Shown here: positions 33,824 through 39,160 of the stretch, in pieces | How positions within the stretch are numbered: the first letter of the stretch is position 1 | Layout of the letters: the number at the start of each line of letters is the position of its first letter | Source: an uncultured Clostridia bacterium | Lineage (GTDB): Bacteria; Bacillota; Clostridia; UBA1381 | Reading direction: 5' to 3' | Assembly: GCA_944393255.1 (NCBI GenBank) | Contig: CALXZP010000062.1 | Coordinates: forward strand, 1-39,160 | DNA: 39,160 nucleotides | The notes under the pieces: model-generated | Database searches by the model: none | What the model was told of the DNA's origin: nothing | What the model saw: only the letters and a program-made list of their open reading frames with translations | Made by a program: the position numbers and the translations under genes

Positions 33824-34441
33824 CTAAACTCCTAAAATGACCTCGCTTGCATTCATCAGTCTCAAAAGATTGTCCTTTGTCACCGCAAACGATTTGCGTC
33901 TGCCGCAGCGCTTGCATATGAGCGACAGCCTGCCGTCCGCATGATCGAACGTTATGTTTACACTTCCGCAGATACAGCTTACCGAATGTTCTGAAAACCG
34001 CCTGTCGAGTATCATAAGCATTTCGGATAGGATAGGGTCTCTGCCGGAACATATATCCGATCCTATGCGGTTTAACGAGCCTGAAGCCGAGGCAGCCGTT
34101 TCAGAGACCGCCTTTCCGACCATTGTTTTATTACCGCCGTAGAAAAATGCTCCTAACCCGGTAGCCGGACATGCTGCGTATCCCGCTCCGGCGTCCCAGA
34201 GCCCGCGGAATGAAAGCTCCTTTTTATGCGTTTTTCCGCAGTAAGGACATTCCGTCTGTATGGTATATTTATCCCTGCTCACCTTCCGTATCTGTGCGCA
34301 TACCGTGGCGCAGCCGTGAGCGGCGCACCGAAATATATACGGCTGTTTGTTTGAAAGTCTGAACACATCAAAGCTGCAGCCGCACGATGTGAAGCATGAG
34401 GGACATATATAGGCAAAGTAGCCGACGTAGTTGAAATCCAT
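33824..34441 (-). CDS. Cysteine-rich multi-zinc-ribbon protein of unknown function
   Basis: I do not recognise a named family. The 205-residue protein has 15 cysteines, many in zinc-knuckle pairs: C13/C16, a C39-C44-C48 group, C65/C68, C156/C158 and C176/C179. A Gly/Ala/Ser-rich middle segment (about 80-130) separates the N-terminal from the C-terminal ribbons. No signal peptide or clear membrane helix. GGAG about 6 nt upstream of the ATG. Its start is 12 bp downstream of the stop of the OGG-type glycosylase gene on the same strand, so the two are likely cotranscribed. A nucleic-acid-binding or adaptor role is a guess. Confidence 0.7.
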   Translation of the reverse strand: MDFNYVGYFAYICPSCFTSCGCSFDVFRLSNKQPYIFRCAAHGCATVCAQIRKVSRDKYTIQTECPYCGKTHKKELSFRGLWDAGAGYAACPATGLGAFFYGGNKTMVGKAVSETAASASGSLNRIGSDICSGRDPILSEMLMILDRRFSEHSVSCICGSVNITFDHADGRLSLICKRCGRRKSFAVTKDNLLRLMNASEVILGV

Positions 34442-34453
34442 ATCAGTCTCCGA

Positions 34454-35341
34454 TCATTTTACGCCTATCCTGCATTCACGTGCATAAAAGAACAGATACT
34501 GCTGAGCCATACCGCCAAGCTCGCCGAATTTGTCCTCGGCAAATTCGGATATGGTTTTTATCGTCTGCGGTACGCTGTCAAAATAACAGTATTCCATGAC
34601 CCGCTTGATCCAAACATCGACCGGAAACGAATCGCATCGGCCGAGCCCGAATAATAAAATGCAGTCCGATACCTTGTTGCCTATACCCCATATGTTCATA
34701 AGCGCCTTTTTGGCTTCCGGCGTGGTCATAGACTTTATCGCTTCAAGGTCTGTCTCTCCCGATACGACCTTTCTTGCGCAGTCGAGAATATATTTATCAC
34801 GGAAACCGGCACGGATGACCGAAAGCTCCTCGAGCGACAGCTGTGCTATTCGTTCCGGAGAAGGGAAAGAATAATATACGCTGCCCTGATATGTATGGCT
34901 TTCTCCGAAATTGGAGCAAAGCAGCCCGATTATTTTTTTTATTCGAGGTATGTTATTGCTTGCGGAGATGATAAAAGAAATGACGGTCTCCCAAAGCTCC
35001 TGATTGAGTATGCGTATGCCTTTTCCGTATTCCACCGCTTTTTCCATAACAGGATCTCCTCCGGCGGTCAGTACGCGCTTTATTTCAGAATAGTCGCGAC
35101 CCAGATCGAGATAGTCATACCATACATTATTAAAATCCTCTATAGAGGTATCATGTAGTATCGTCTTTCCGTTTTCGGACGATATCTTTACCGTTTTTCC
35201 AAAAGCCGTGCCGATATAGGCATTTTCACCGCAGGGATCAAAGCGGAAGCACTGACCGCAGTCAAAAACATGCGGCAAAACGAGATCATCCTGTCCGATG
35301 ATATGGATATCATTATTTACAATTTTGGTTTCCATGCTCAT
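34454..35341 (-). CDS. OGG-type 8-oxoguanine DNA glycosylase/AP lyase (HhH-GPD)
   Basis: Bifunctional base-excision repair enzyme of the OGG1 type. 295 residues: an OGG_N domain (about 10-110, VFDCGQCFRFDP) and an HhH-GPD domain with NIWGIGNKVSDCILLFGLG, where the Lys of GNKVSD is the expected catalytic residue, and the Asp in SFPVDVWIKRV. Sequence and size fit bacterial OGG1-like enzymes rather than MutY or Nth, since no C-terminal Fe-S cysteine cluster is seen. GGTGAT lies 8 nt before the ATG. Its whole leader (35342-35520) is a palindromic repeat element also present upstream of ung. Confidence 0.88.
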   Translation of the reverse strand: MSMETKIVNNDIHIIGQDDLVLPHVFDCGQCFRFDPCGENAYIGTAFGKTVKISSENGKTILHDTSIEDFNNVWYDYLDLGRDYSEIKRVLTAGGDPVMEKAVEYGKGIRILNQELWETVISFIISASNNIPRIKKIIGLLCSNFGESHTYQGSVYYSFPSPERIAQLSLEELSVIRAGFRDKYILDCARKVVSGETDLEAIKSMTTPEAKKALMNIWGIGNKVSDCILLFGLGRCDSFPVDVWIKRVMEYCYFDSVPQTIKTISEFAEDKFGELGGMAQQYLFFYARECRIGVK

Positions 35342-35555
35342 TATTATAACATCACCGCTGCATATCGTTTAAGTAAATATAACCGGAACAAAGCCGTCAA
35401 CAGCTTTGTTTCCGTAATCGTATTTATTTATAACATCATAGCAATGCGTATAGCATTGCCACACACCGTTACAATAAATACATGCCGAAGCAAAGCCAAA
35501 AAGGCTTTGTTTCCATAACTGTATTTATTATAACACATATCGGCGCTATTATCAA
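35342..35555 (-). repeat. Palindromic promoter-leader element, copy 2 (upstream of the OGG-type gene)
   Basis: Minus-strand homologue of the element at 13123-13262. It shares GTTATAATAAATACAG (35519-35534), TGTATTTATTGTAA (35469-35482), the GCAATGC/GCATTGC hairpin with loop TATAC (35441-35459) and ATGTTATAAATAAAT (35422-35436). Module A's inner hairpin has different arms (35487-35497 with 35503-35514) but still pairs. A second, diverged A-module with hairpin 35385-35394/35403-35413 follows, then a degenerate end containing ATGTTATAAT next to the start codon, giving an A-B-A' order. Confidence 0.85.
35527..35555 (-). promoter_or_regulatory. Sigma-A promoter of the OGG-type glycosylase gene, inside the repeat
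   Basis: Read on the minus strand: TTGATA (35550-35555), 17-bp spacer, TATAAT (35527-35532). Hexamers and spacing are identical to the ung promoter. The leader to the ATG is about 180 nt. Confidence 0.82.
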
Positions 35556-35653
35556 GAAAATAATCAAAAAAATTTGATTTTGTAAAAACTGCAAACATTA
35601 GAAACTCTGTGCTGTTGTTTGATATGAATATTGAATAAAAGAAATTATAGTAC

Positions 35654-35682
35654 TTGAAATGGCCGGTAAAATGTGATAATAT
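35654..35682 (+). promoter_or_regulatory. Candidate promoter of the M18 aminopeptidase gene
   Basis: TTGAAA (35654-35659), 17-bp spacer, TAATAT (35677-35682) with an upstream TGA extended -10. The implied leader is over 200 nt and full of hairpins. Confidence 0.65.
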
Positions 35683-35709
35683 GTAGCTATAACCTATGCA
35701 AAGATGTTC

Positions 35710-35846
35710 CCCGCCTCTAAGGCGGCGGGTTCCATTTCAGAATTTCAGTGGGAGTTATAATCTTCCGCTGAAACCCTGAGGAGCTGACGCTCCCTTTGCA
35801 GGTTGCAATCGTTCGCAAACTCCGCTCTTTGCAAGCAAAGCGGAGT
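35710..35846 (+). other. Array of four hairpins in the M18 leader; possible IS200/IS605-like remnant or structured RNA
   Basis: Four consecutive hairpins: CCGCC/GGCGG (35711-35725); TTTCAGTGG with CCGCTGAAA (35743-35751, 35765-35773); GGAGC/GCTCC with loop TGAC (35780-35793); and a 12-bp stem ACTCCGCT..TTGC with GCAAAGCGGAGT (35819-35846). The GC-rich palindrome plus 'TTTCAGTGGGAGTTATAATC' recalls sequences at IS200/IS605 ends, but no transposase is present and I cannot align it. No open frame of note. Confidence 0.45.
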
Positions 35847-35901
35847 GTTGCTCCGATTTAAAATTATTACACCAATAAATTTTATGAAAGAAGGTATAAA
35901 G

Positions 35902-37308
35902 ATGACAGATAAGGAGCTGTATAAAAGTCTTTCATACGAGCGAAAAAATGCTTATCTTGAAATGAGCGCGGACGAGCACGATGCAATGAAAGCGCTTTGC
36001 GATGATTACATGAAATTTCTTGACGCAGGCAAGACGGAGCGTGAATGCACGTCTGAGGCGGAAAAGGCTGCGGTTGCTGCGGGATTTAAGAATTTGGACG
36101 ATATCTCGGAGCTGAGACCTGGCGATAAGATCTATAAGATAAACAGGGCTAAAAATATATTTATGGCCGTCATAGGCACGGAGGATATAAGCCGGGGTAT
36201 AAATATAGCCGGCGCTCATATAGATTCCCCGCGTCTTGACCTCAAGCAGAACCCGCTGTATGAGAGCACCGATATGGCGCTTCTGAAAACGCATTACTAC
36301 GGCGGTATAAAGAAATATCAGTGGCCGACCATACCGCTCGCGATACACGGAGTTGTATTCAACAGCAAGGGCGAGAAAATAAATATCTGCATAGGCGAAG
36401 CGGAAAACGATCCGGTATTCGTTATAACAGACCTGCTGCCGCATCTTGCAAAGGATCAGATGGCTAAGAAAATGACGGAGGGTATCGAAGCCGAGAACAT
36501 GAACGTTCTTATCGGAGGGATGCCCGCAGAGACTGAGGAAGTTAAGGAAAAGGTCAAGTTCTCTGTATTAAAGCTGCTCAATGAACGTTACGGCATAACG
36601 GAAAAAAGCCTGCAAAGCGCGGAGATAGAGATCGTTCCCGCGCAGAAGGCTAAAAACGTAGGATTGGACGAAAGTTTTATCGGAGCGTACGGTCATGACG
36701 ACAGAGTATGCGCGTATACAACGCTGCGCGGCATACTTGATACAGACGCGCCCGGAAAAACGGCCGCGGCGATACTCGTTGACAAAGAGGAGATAGGCTC
36801 AAGCGGAAATACCGGCGCTCAGAGCGCGTTTATGATGATGGCGATAGCCGAATTGGTAGAAAAGCTCACCGGAACGTGTACGGTAACTCAGCTGAACAGG
36901 GTAATAGAAAACTCGGCATGCATGTCGTCAGACGTCTCGGCGGCGGTCGATCCAAATTTCCTGAGCGTATCGGAGGAGCGGAATTCTTCATATGCGGGAT
37001 ACGGCGTGGCAATAGTGAAATATACCGGCGCAAGAGGAAAGTATGATTCATCGGATGCAAATGCGGAGTTTGTTTATGAGATAGGAAAAATAATGGACGA
37101 AAACGGAGTTGTATGGCAGACCGGCGAGCTGGGCAAGGTAGACCAGGGCGGCGGAGGAACGATAGCTCAGTATGTCGCAAATCTGAACATGAACGTTATA
37201 GACTGCGGCGTTCCGGTGCTTTCCATGCATTCGCCGTTTGAAGTTGTCGCAAAAAGCGACGTCTATATGGCATATAAAGCGTATAAGGCATTTTATATGA
37301 ACAGATAA
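35902..37308 (+). CDS. M18 family aminopeptidase
   Basis: Cytoplasmic dinuclear-zinc aminopeptidase (aspartyl aminopeptidase/aminopeptidase I family). The 468-residue protein has the metal motif GAHIDSPRLDL (about 103-113), GAYGHDDRVCAYT (about 262), the catalytic/ligand pair in DKEEIGSSGNTGAQS (about 293) and the last metal His in LSMHSPFEVVAKSDVY (about 440). The ATG at 35902 is chosen because AAGAAGG lies 7 nt upstream and homologues begin near TDKELYKSLS; a longer open frame to 35803 covers the hairpin leader and is rejected. Followed by two hairpins and a strong terminator. Confidence 0.92.
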   Translation: MTDKELYKSLSYERKNAYLEMSADEHDAMKALCDDYMKFLDAGKTERECTSEAEKAAVAAGFKNLDDISELRPGDKIYKINRAKNIFMAVIGTEDISRGINIAGAHIDSPRLDLKQNPLYESTDMALLKTHYYGGIKKYQWPTIPLAIHGVVFNSKGEKINICIGEAENDPVFVITDLLPHLAKDQMAKKMTEGIEAENMNVLIGGMPAETEEVKEKVKFSVLKLLNERYGITEKSLQSAEIEIVPAQKAKNVGLDESFIGAYGHDDRVCAYTTLRGILDTDAPGKTAAAILVDKEEIGSSGNTGAQSAFMMMAIAELVEKLTGTCTVTQLNRVIENSACMSSDVSAAVDPNFLSVSEERNSSYAGYGVAIVKYTGARGKYDSSDANAEFVYEIGKIMDENGVVWQTGELGKVDQGGGGTIAQYVANLNMNVIDCGVPVLSMHSPFEVVAKSDVYMAYKAYKAFYMNR

Positions 37309-37312
37309 ATAT

Positions 37313-37337
37313 CCCGCTGTCCGCATTGGACGGCGGG
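37313..37337 (+). other. Hairpin directly after the M18 gene
   Basis: CCCGCTGTCC (37313-37322) pairs with GGACGGCGGG (37328-37337) around GCATT, with one wobble. It immediately precedes the terminator hairpin and may protect the 3' end. Confidence 0.6.
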
Positions 37338-37344
37338 AAAAGCT

Positions 37345-37394
37345 ATATCCGTACCGGTCTTGCTAAAACTCCGGTACGGATATTTTGTTTTTTT
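37345..37394 (+). terminator. Intrinsic terminator of the M18 aminopeptidase gene
   Basis: ATATCCGTACCGG (37345-37357) pairs over 13 bp with 37371-37383, followed by TTTGTTTTTTT to 37394. Confidence 0.88.
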
Positions 37395-37404
37395 CAAAAA
37401 ACTA

Positions 37405-37433
37405 TTGACAGACTACAAATTGTAGTGTATAAT
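37405..37433 (+). promoter_or_regulatory. Promoter of the BlaI/BlaR1-type operon
   Basis: TTGACA (37405-37410), 17-bp spacer, TATAAT (37428-37433), a full consensus promoter whose spacer is filled by the first operator palindrome. Confidence 0.88.
37412..37426. promoter_or_regulatory. BlaI-type operator 1
   Basis: ACTACAAATTGTAGT is a 15-bp palindrome with the TACA/TGTA core typical of BlaI/MecI operators, placed between -35 and -10. A bound dimer would block RNA polymerase. Confidence 0.82.
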
Positions 37434-37440
37434 GATAATA

Positions 37441-37457
37441 GACTACAAACAGTAGTC
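37441..37457. promoter_or_regulatory. BlaI-type operator 2
   Basis: GACTACAAACAGTAGTC repeats the ACTACA/GTAGT arms of operator 1 with its centre 30 bp away, about three helical turns, at or just after the expected transcription start. Confidence 0.78.
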
Positions 37458-37495
37458 ATATAACAGTTGCGCAATTTGACACGGAGGTGATATAA

Positions 37496-37873
37496 ATGTC
37501 CGGACATAAGATAACGGAATCGGAGTACGAGGTCATGCAGGTGCTTTGGACTGCGGAACGCCCGCTGGAGCTGGGGGAGATAATGAAGCGTCTGCCTGAG
37601 AGCAAGTGGGCGAGAAACACGGTTGCAACGCTGCTTTCAAGGCTTTCCGGCAAAGGTATTGCATCATATGAGAAAAACGGCAAGTACAATATGTATTATG
37701 CCGCTGTTACAAAAGAGGATTACGGCGCGGATGAAACAAGATCTCTGCTCGGCAGGCTTTATGACGGTTCGATAAGAAATCTTGTAGCTTCGCTTTACAG
37801 CAGAAACGCGCTCACAAAGGAGGATATCACATCTCTTCGGGAGATGCTTGATCCGGAGACGAACGATGTTTGA
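37496..37873 (+). CDS. blaI: BlaI/MecI-family transcriptional repressor
   Basis: 125-residue winged-helix repressor (Penicillinase_R family) of cell-wall-stress or beta-lactam response genes. It begins MSGHKITESEYEVMQVLW, has an HTH around 30-55 (WARNTVATLLSRL) and the SYEKNGKYNMYYAAVTKEDY wing/dimerisation segment where BlaR1-type proteases cleave homologues. GGAGGTGAT precedes the ATG. Two palindromes in its own promoter imply autoregulation. Its stop overlaps the BlaR1-type gene by 8 bp. No beta-lactamase or PBP gene is visible; the regulon is unknown. Confidence 0.9.
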   Translation: MSGHKITESEYEVMQVLWTAERPLELGEIMKRLPESKWARNTVATLLSRLSGKGIASYEKNGKYNMYYAAVTKEDYGADETRSLLGRLYDGSIRNLVASLYSRNALTKEDITSLREMLDPETNDV

Positions 37874-38699
37874 GCTGTTCAGGAACGTATTGTGCCTCAG
37901 TGCAGTAGGCAGCGGAGCCGTATTAATATTAATGATAACAAGACCTATAATAGTAAAACGTATCACAGCAAGGATGCACTATAATATATGTCTTGCGGCG
38001 ATGCTGTTCATGCTTGTGCCGTTTTGGAGTATGCTGCCTGCCGCGGGCTCCGCGCCGCAGGCGACCGGTTCGGGTTCGGCGGCTCAGGAGGCAACAGGGC
38101 AGGATGCACAGTCAGAGCCGCTGCCGGAGACTGTGATAATAGACGAGGTGCCGATGGAATACAGGGAGATCGAATTTGCCGGGAGCAGAAGCGTGCGTAT
38201 ATATGACCTTGCTGCGTATATATGGGCAGCTGGGGCAGCCGTATTCATGGGAGCGGCCGCCGTCAGCTATACAGCTTTTCTGGTGAAGAGAAAGCGCGGC
38301 AGCGCCGAGCTTGTCTCATACGGTCCGCTTGAGGAGATAAAGGGAAAAATGGGTATAAAGAGGAATATAAGGATAAGAGTATCGGATAAGACGGTATCGC
38401 CGATGCTTGTCGGAATACTTTTTCCGGTGATATATATTCCTCGGGAGATGCCGGACAGAGAGCGTCTTATGATGGTATTGAAGCATGAGCTCACGCATTA
38501 CAAAAGCGGCGATCTTTTGTTCAAATGGGCGGCGCTGTTTGTAAACGCATTGCACTGGTTCAATCCGTTTGCATACTTTCTGAGTGCGAACATAAACCGC
38601 GCATGTGAAGTCGCATGCGATATGGCAGTCGTGAAGGACATGAGCGAGGCTGAAAAGAGAACGTATATGGAGACGATCTTAGAGCTGGCGGAAGGGTGA
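37866..38699 (+). CDS. BlaR1-type M56 membrane metalloprotease, N-terminal part (gene apparently split)
   Basis: 277-residue sensor-transducer protease of the BlaR1/MecR1 family, which cleaves the paired BlaI repressor. Membrane segments near residues 8-26, 42-57 and 118-138 precede the M56 domain with the zinc motif HELTH (about 207-211) and the downstream ACEVACDMAVV element carrying the third ligand. The ATG at 37866 (GGAG about 7 nt upstream) lies inside the end of blaI. The frame stops at TGA 38697-38699 after ETILELAEG, before the fourth membrane helix and sensor region normal for the family; both are encoded in the +1 frame just downstream. Confidence 0.85.
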   Translation: MFELFRNVLCLSAVGSGAVLILMITRPIIVKRITARMHYNICLAAMLFMLVPFWSMLPAAGSAPQATGSGSAAQEATGQDAQSEPLPETVIIDEVPMEYREIEFAGSRSVRIYDLAAYIWAAGAAVFMGAAAVSYTAFLVKRKRGSAELVSYGPLEEIKGKMGIKRNIRIRVSDKTVSPMLVGILFPVIYIPREMPDRERLMMVLKHELTHYKSGDLLFKWAALFVNALHWFNPFAYFLSANINRACEVACDMAVVKDMSEAEKRTYMETILELAEG

Positions 38700-38724
38700 T
38701 CTTAAAGAAACGGAGGTAAAAGGT

Positions 38725-39160
38725 ATGTTTGAAAAATTCTATACTACAAAAATGAGTACAGGAGGAAAGGAACTTCGTTTGCGTTTCGAGAAGCTGCGCA
38801 GCGGAAACGGAAAATTTTCGCGGTTGGCAGGTATCGTTATAGCAGCGGTCATGACGACGGCGCTTACTTTTGGTACCGCAGTAATGGCAGCTATGGGAGC
38901 AGACGGGCCGGAGCATTGGGATAATAACGAAGCGTATTATCTTGATGGCACACAGATAAGCTTATCGGTATCGGAGCAGGATGTTCCGGCGTGGGTATAT
39001 GAGGATATAACCGATAACGGCAGTATCGATGTTGCATTTGATCGCTATCAGGTACGCAGTGCAAACGGCTGGGTATCCCCTATGAATCTTATAGAGATAG
39101 GCGGAAACAAAGGAGAGATAACTCTTGCATCGATAGGAGATACAAGAGGCAGATCATCAA
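38725..39160 (+). CDS. BlaR1-type C-terminal part: membrane helix and extracellular domain (3' end outside window)
   Basis: 145 residues are visible before the window ends. The start FEKFYTTKMSTGGKEL and the RLRFEKLRSGN linker resemble the segment after the M56 domain of intact BlaR1-type proteins. A membrane helix (about 35-56, AGIVIAAVMTTALTFGTAVM) and an extracytoplasmic domain without recognisable penicillin-binding motifs follow. It may be separately translated: GGAGG (38712-38716) is 8 nt before the ATG. Alternatively it is the rest of one gene: the same frame is open upstream and, if one G of the GGG at 38694-38696 is removed, reads continuously from LELAEG into DLKETEVKGMFEKF. Confidence 0.72.
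   Translation, partial: MFEKFYTTKMSTGGKELRLRFEKLRSGNGKFSRLAGIVIAAVMTTALTFGTAVMAAMGADGPEHWDNNEAYYLDGTQISLSVSEQDVPAWVYEDITDNGSIDVAFDRYQVRSANGWVSPMNLIEIGGNKGEITLASIGDTRGRSS

Noticed and set aside
35342..35560. CRISPR array
   Set aside because: The repeated blocks are few, unevenly spaced, palindromic and shared with a distant single locus; there are no regular spacers and no cas genes.
35803..35901. N-terminal extension of the M18 aminopeptidase from a TTG start
   Set aside because: The extension runs through the hairpin leader and does not resemble the family; AAGAAGG 7 nt before ATG 35902 marks the start.

Overview
The window reads as a chromosomal segment of a spore-forming, low-to-mid GC member of the Clostridia (Bacillota). 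Evidence: the sporulation protein SpoIIP, B. subtilis-like housekeeping genes (RNase R, NusB-XseA-XseB, RarA, a DUF896 protein), near-consensus sigma-A promoters with 17-bp spacers, Rho-independent terminators, GGAGG ribosome binding sites, an [FeFe]-hydrogenase maturase (HydE), and heavy use of ATA for isoleucine. I cannot name the species. No rRNA, tRNA, CRISPR array or prophage was seen; the only mobile-element coding trace is a transposase tail at the left edge.

Layout. 1-90: probable C-terminal tail of an IS66-type transposase. 167-4291: rnr from its own promoter, then a THUMP rRNA methyltransferase and an HD hydrolase, closed by a terminator. 4379-8633: nusB, TsaD-like paralogue, xseA, xseB, ispA and a PAP2-related membrane protein, tightly packed. 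8698-11151: two membrane transporters (YeiH family, MATE). 11244-14578: a strong promoter with a structured non-coding RNA, recQ, a palindromic promoter-bearing leader element, ung and coaE. 14523-17290: lytic transglycosylase, cytidylate-kinase-like protein, uppP and a small secreted copper-amine-oxidase-N-domain protein. 17427-21424: solitary trpB, DUF896 protein, asnA, asnS. 21450-26499: TPR protein, rarA, nadE, EamA transporter. 26505-31376: spoIIP (minus), then hydE with a CpXC protein, then aroE-aroK-rrf2. 31421-35341, minus strand: secreted copper-amine-oxidase-N-domain protein, fba, a zinc-ribbon protein of unknown function, and an OGG-type DNA glycosylase. 35342-35901: a second, expanded copy of the palindromic leader element, followed by an unrelated hairpin-rich leader. 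35902-39160: M18 aminopeptidase and a BlaI/BlaR1-type regulatory pair with two operators; the BlaR1 gene appears split by a one-base frameshift.

The most unusual thing I can see is a pair of homologous non-coding elements at about 13123-13262 (plus) and 35342-35555 (minus). Each begins with the same promoter (TTGATA, 17 bp, TATAAT), shares exact blocks of 14-16 bases and a GCAATGC/GCATTGC hairpin with identical spacing, and has hairpin arms that differ in sequence but still pair. Each lies directly upstream of, and in the same orientation as, a DNA glycosylase gene: ung in one case and the OGG-type gene in the other. This is either a shared regulatory leader for base-excision repair or a promoter-carrying palindromic mobile repeat. 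The second candidate is the roughly 165-nt structured RNA (about 11279-11447) between a strong promoter and a terminator just upstream of recQ. I match it to no RNA family I know.
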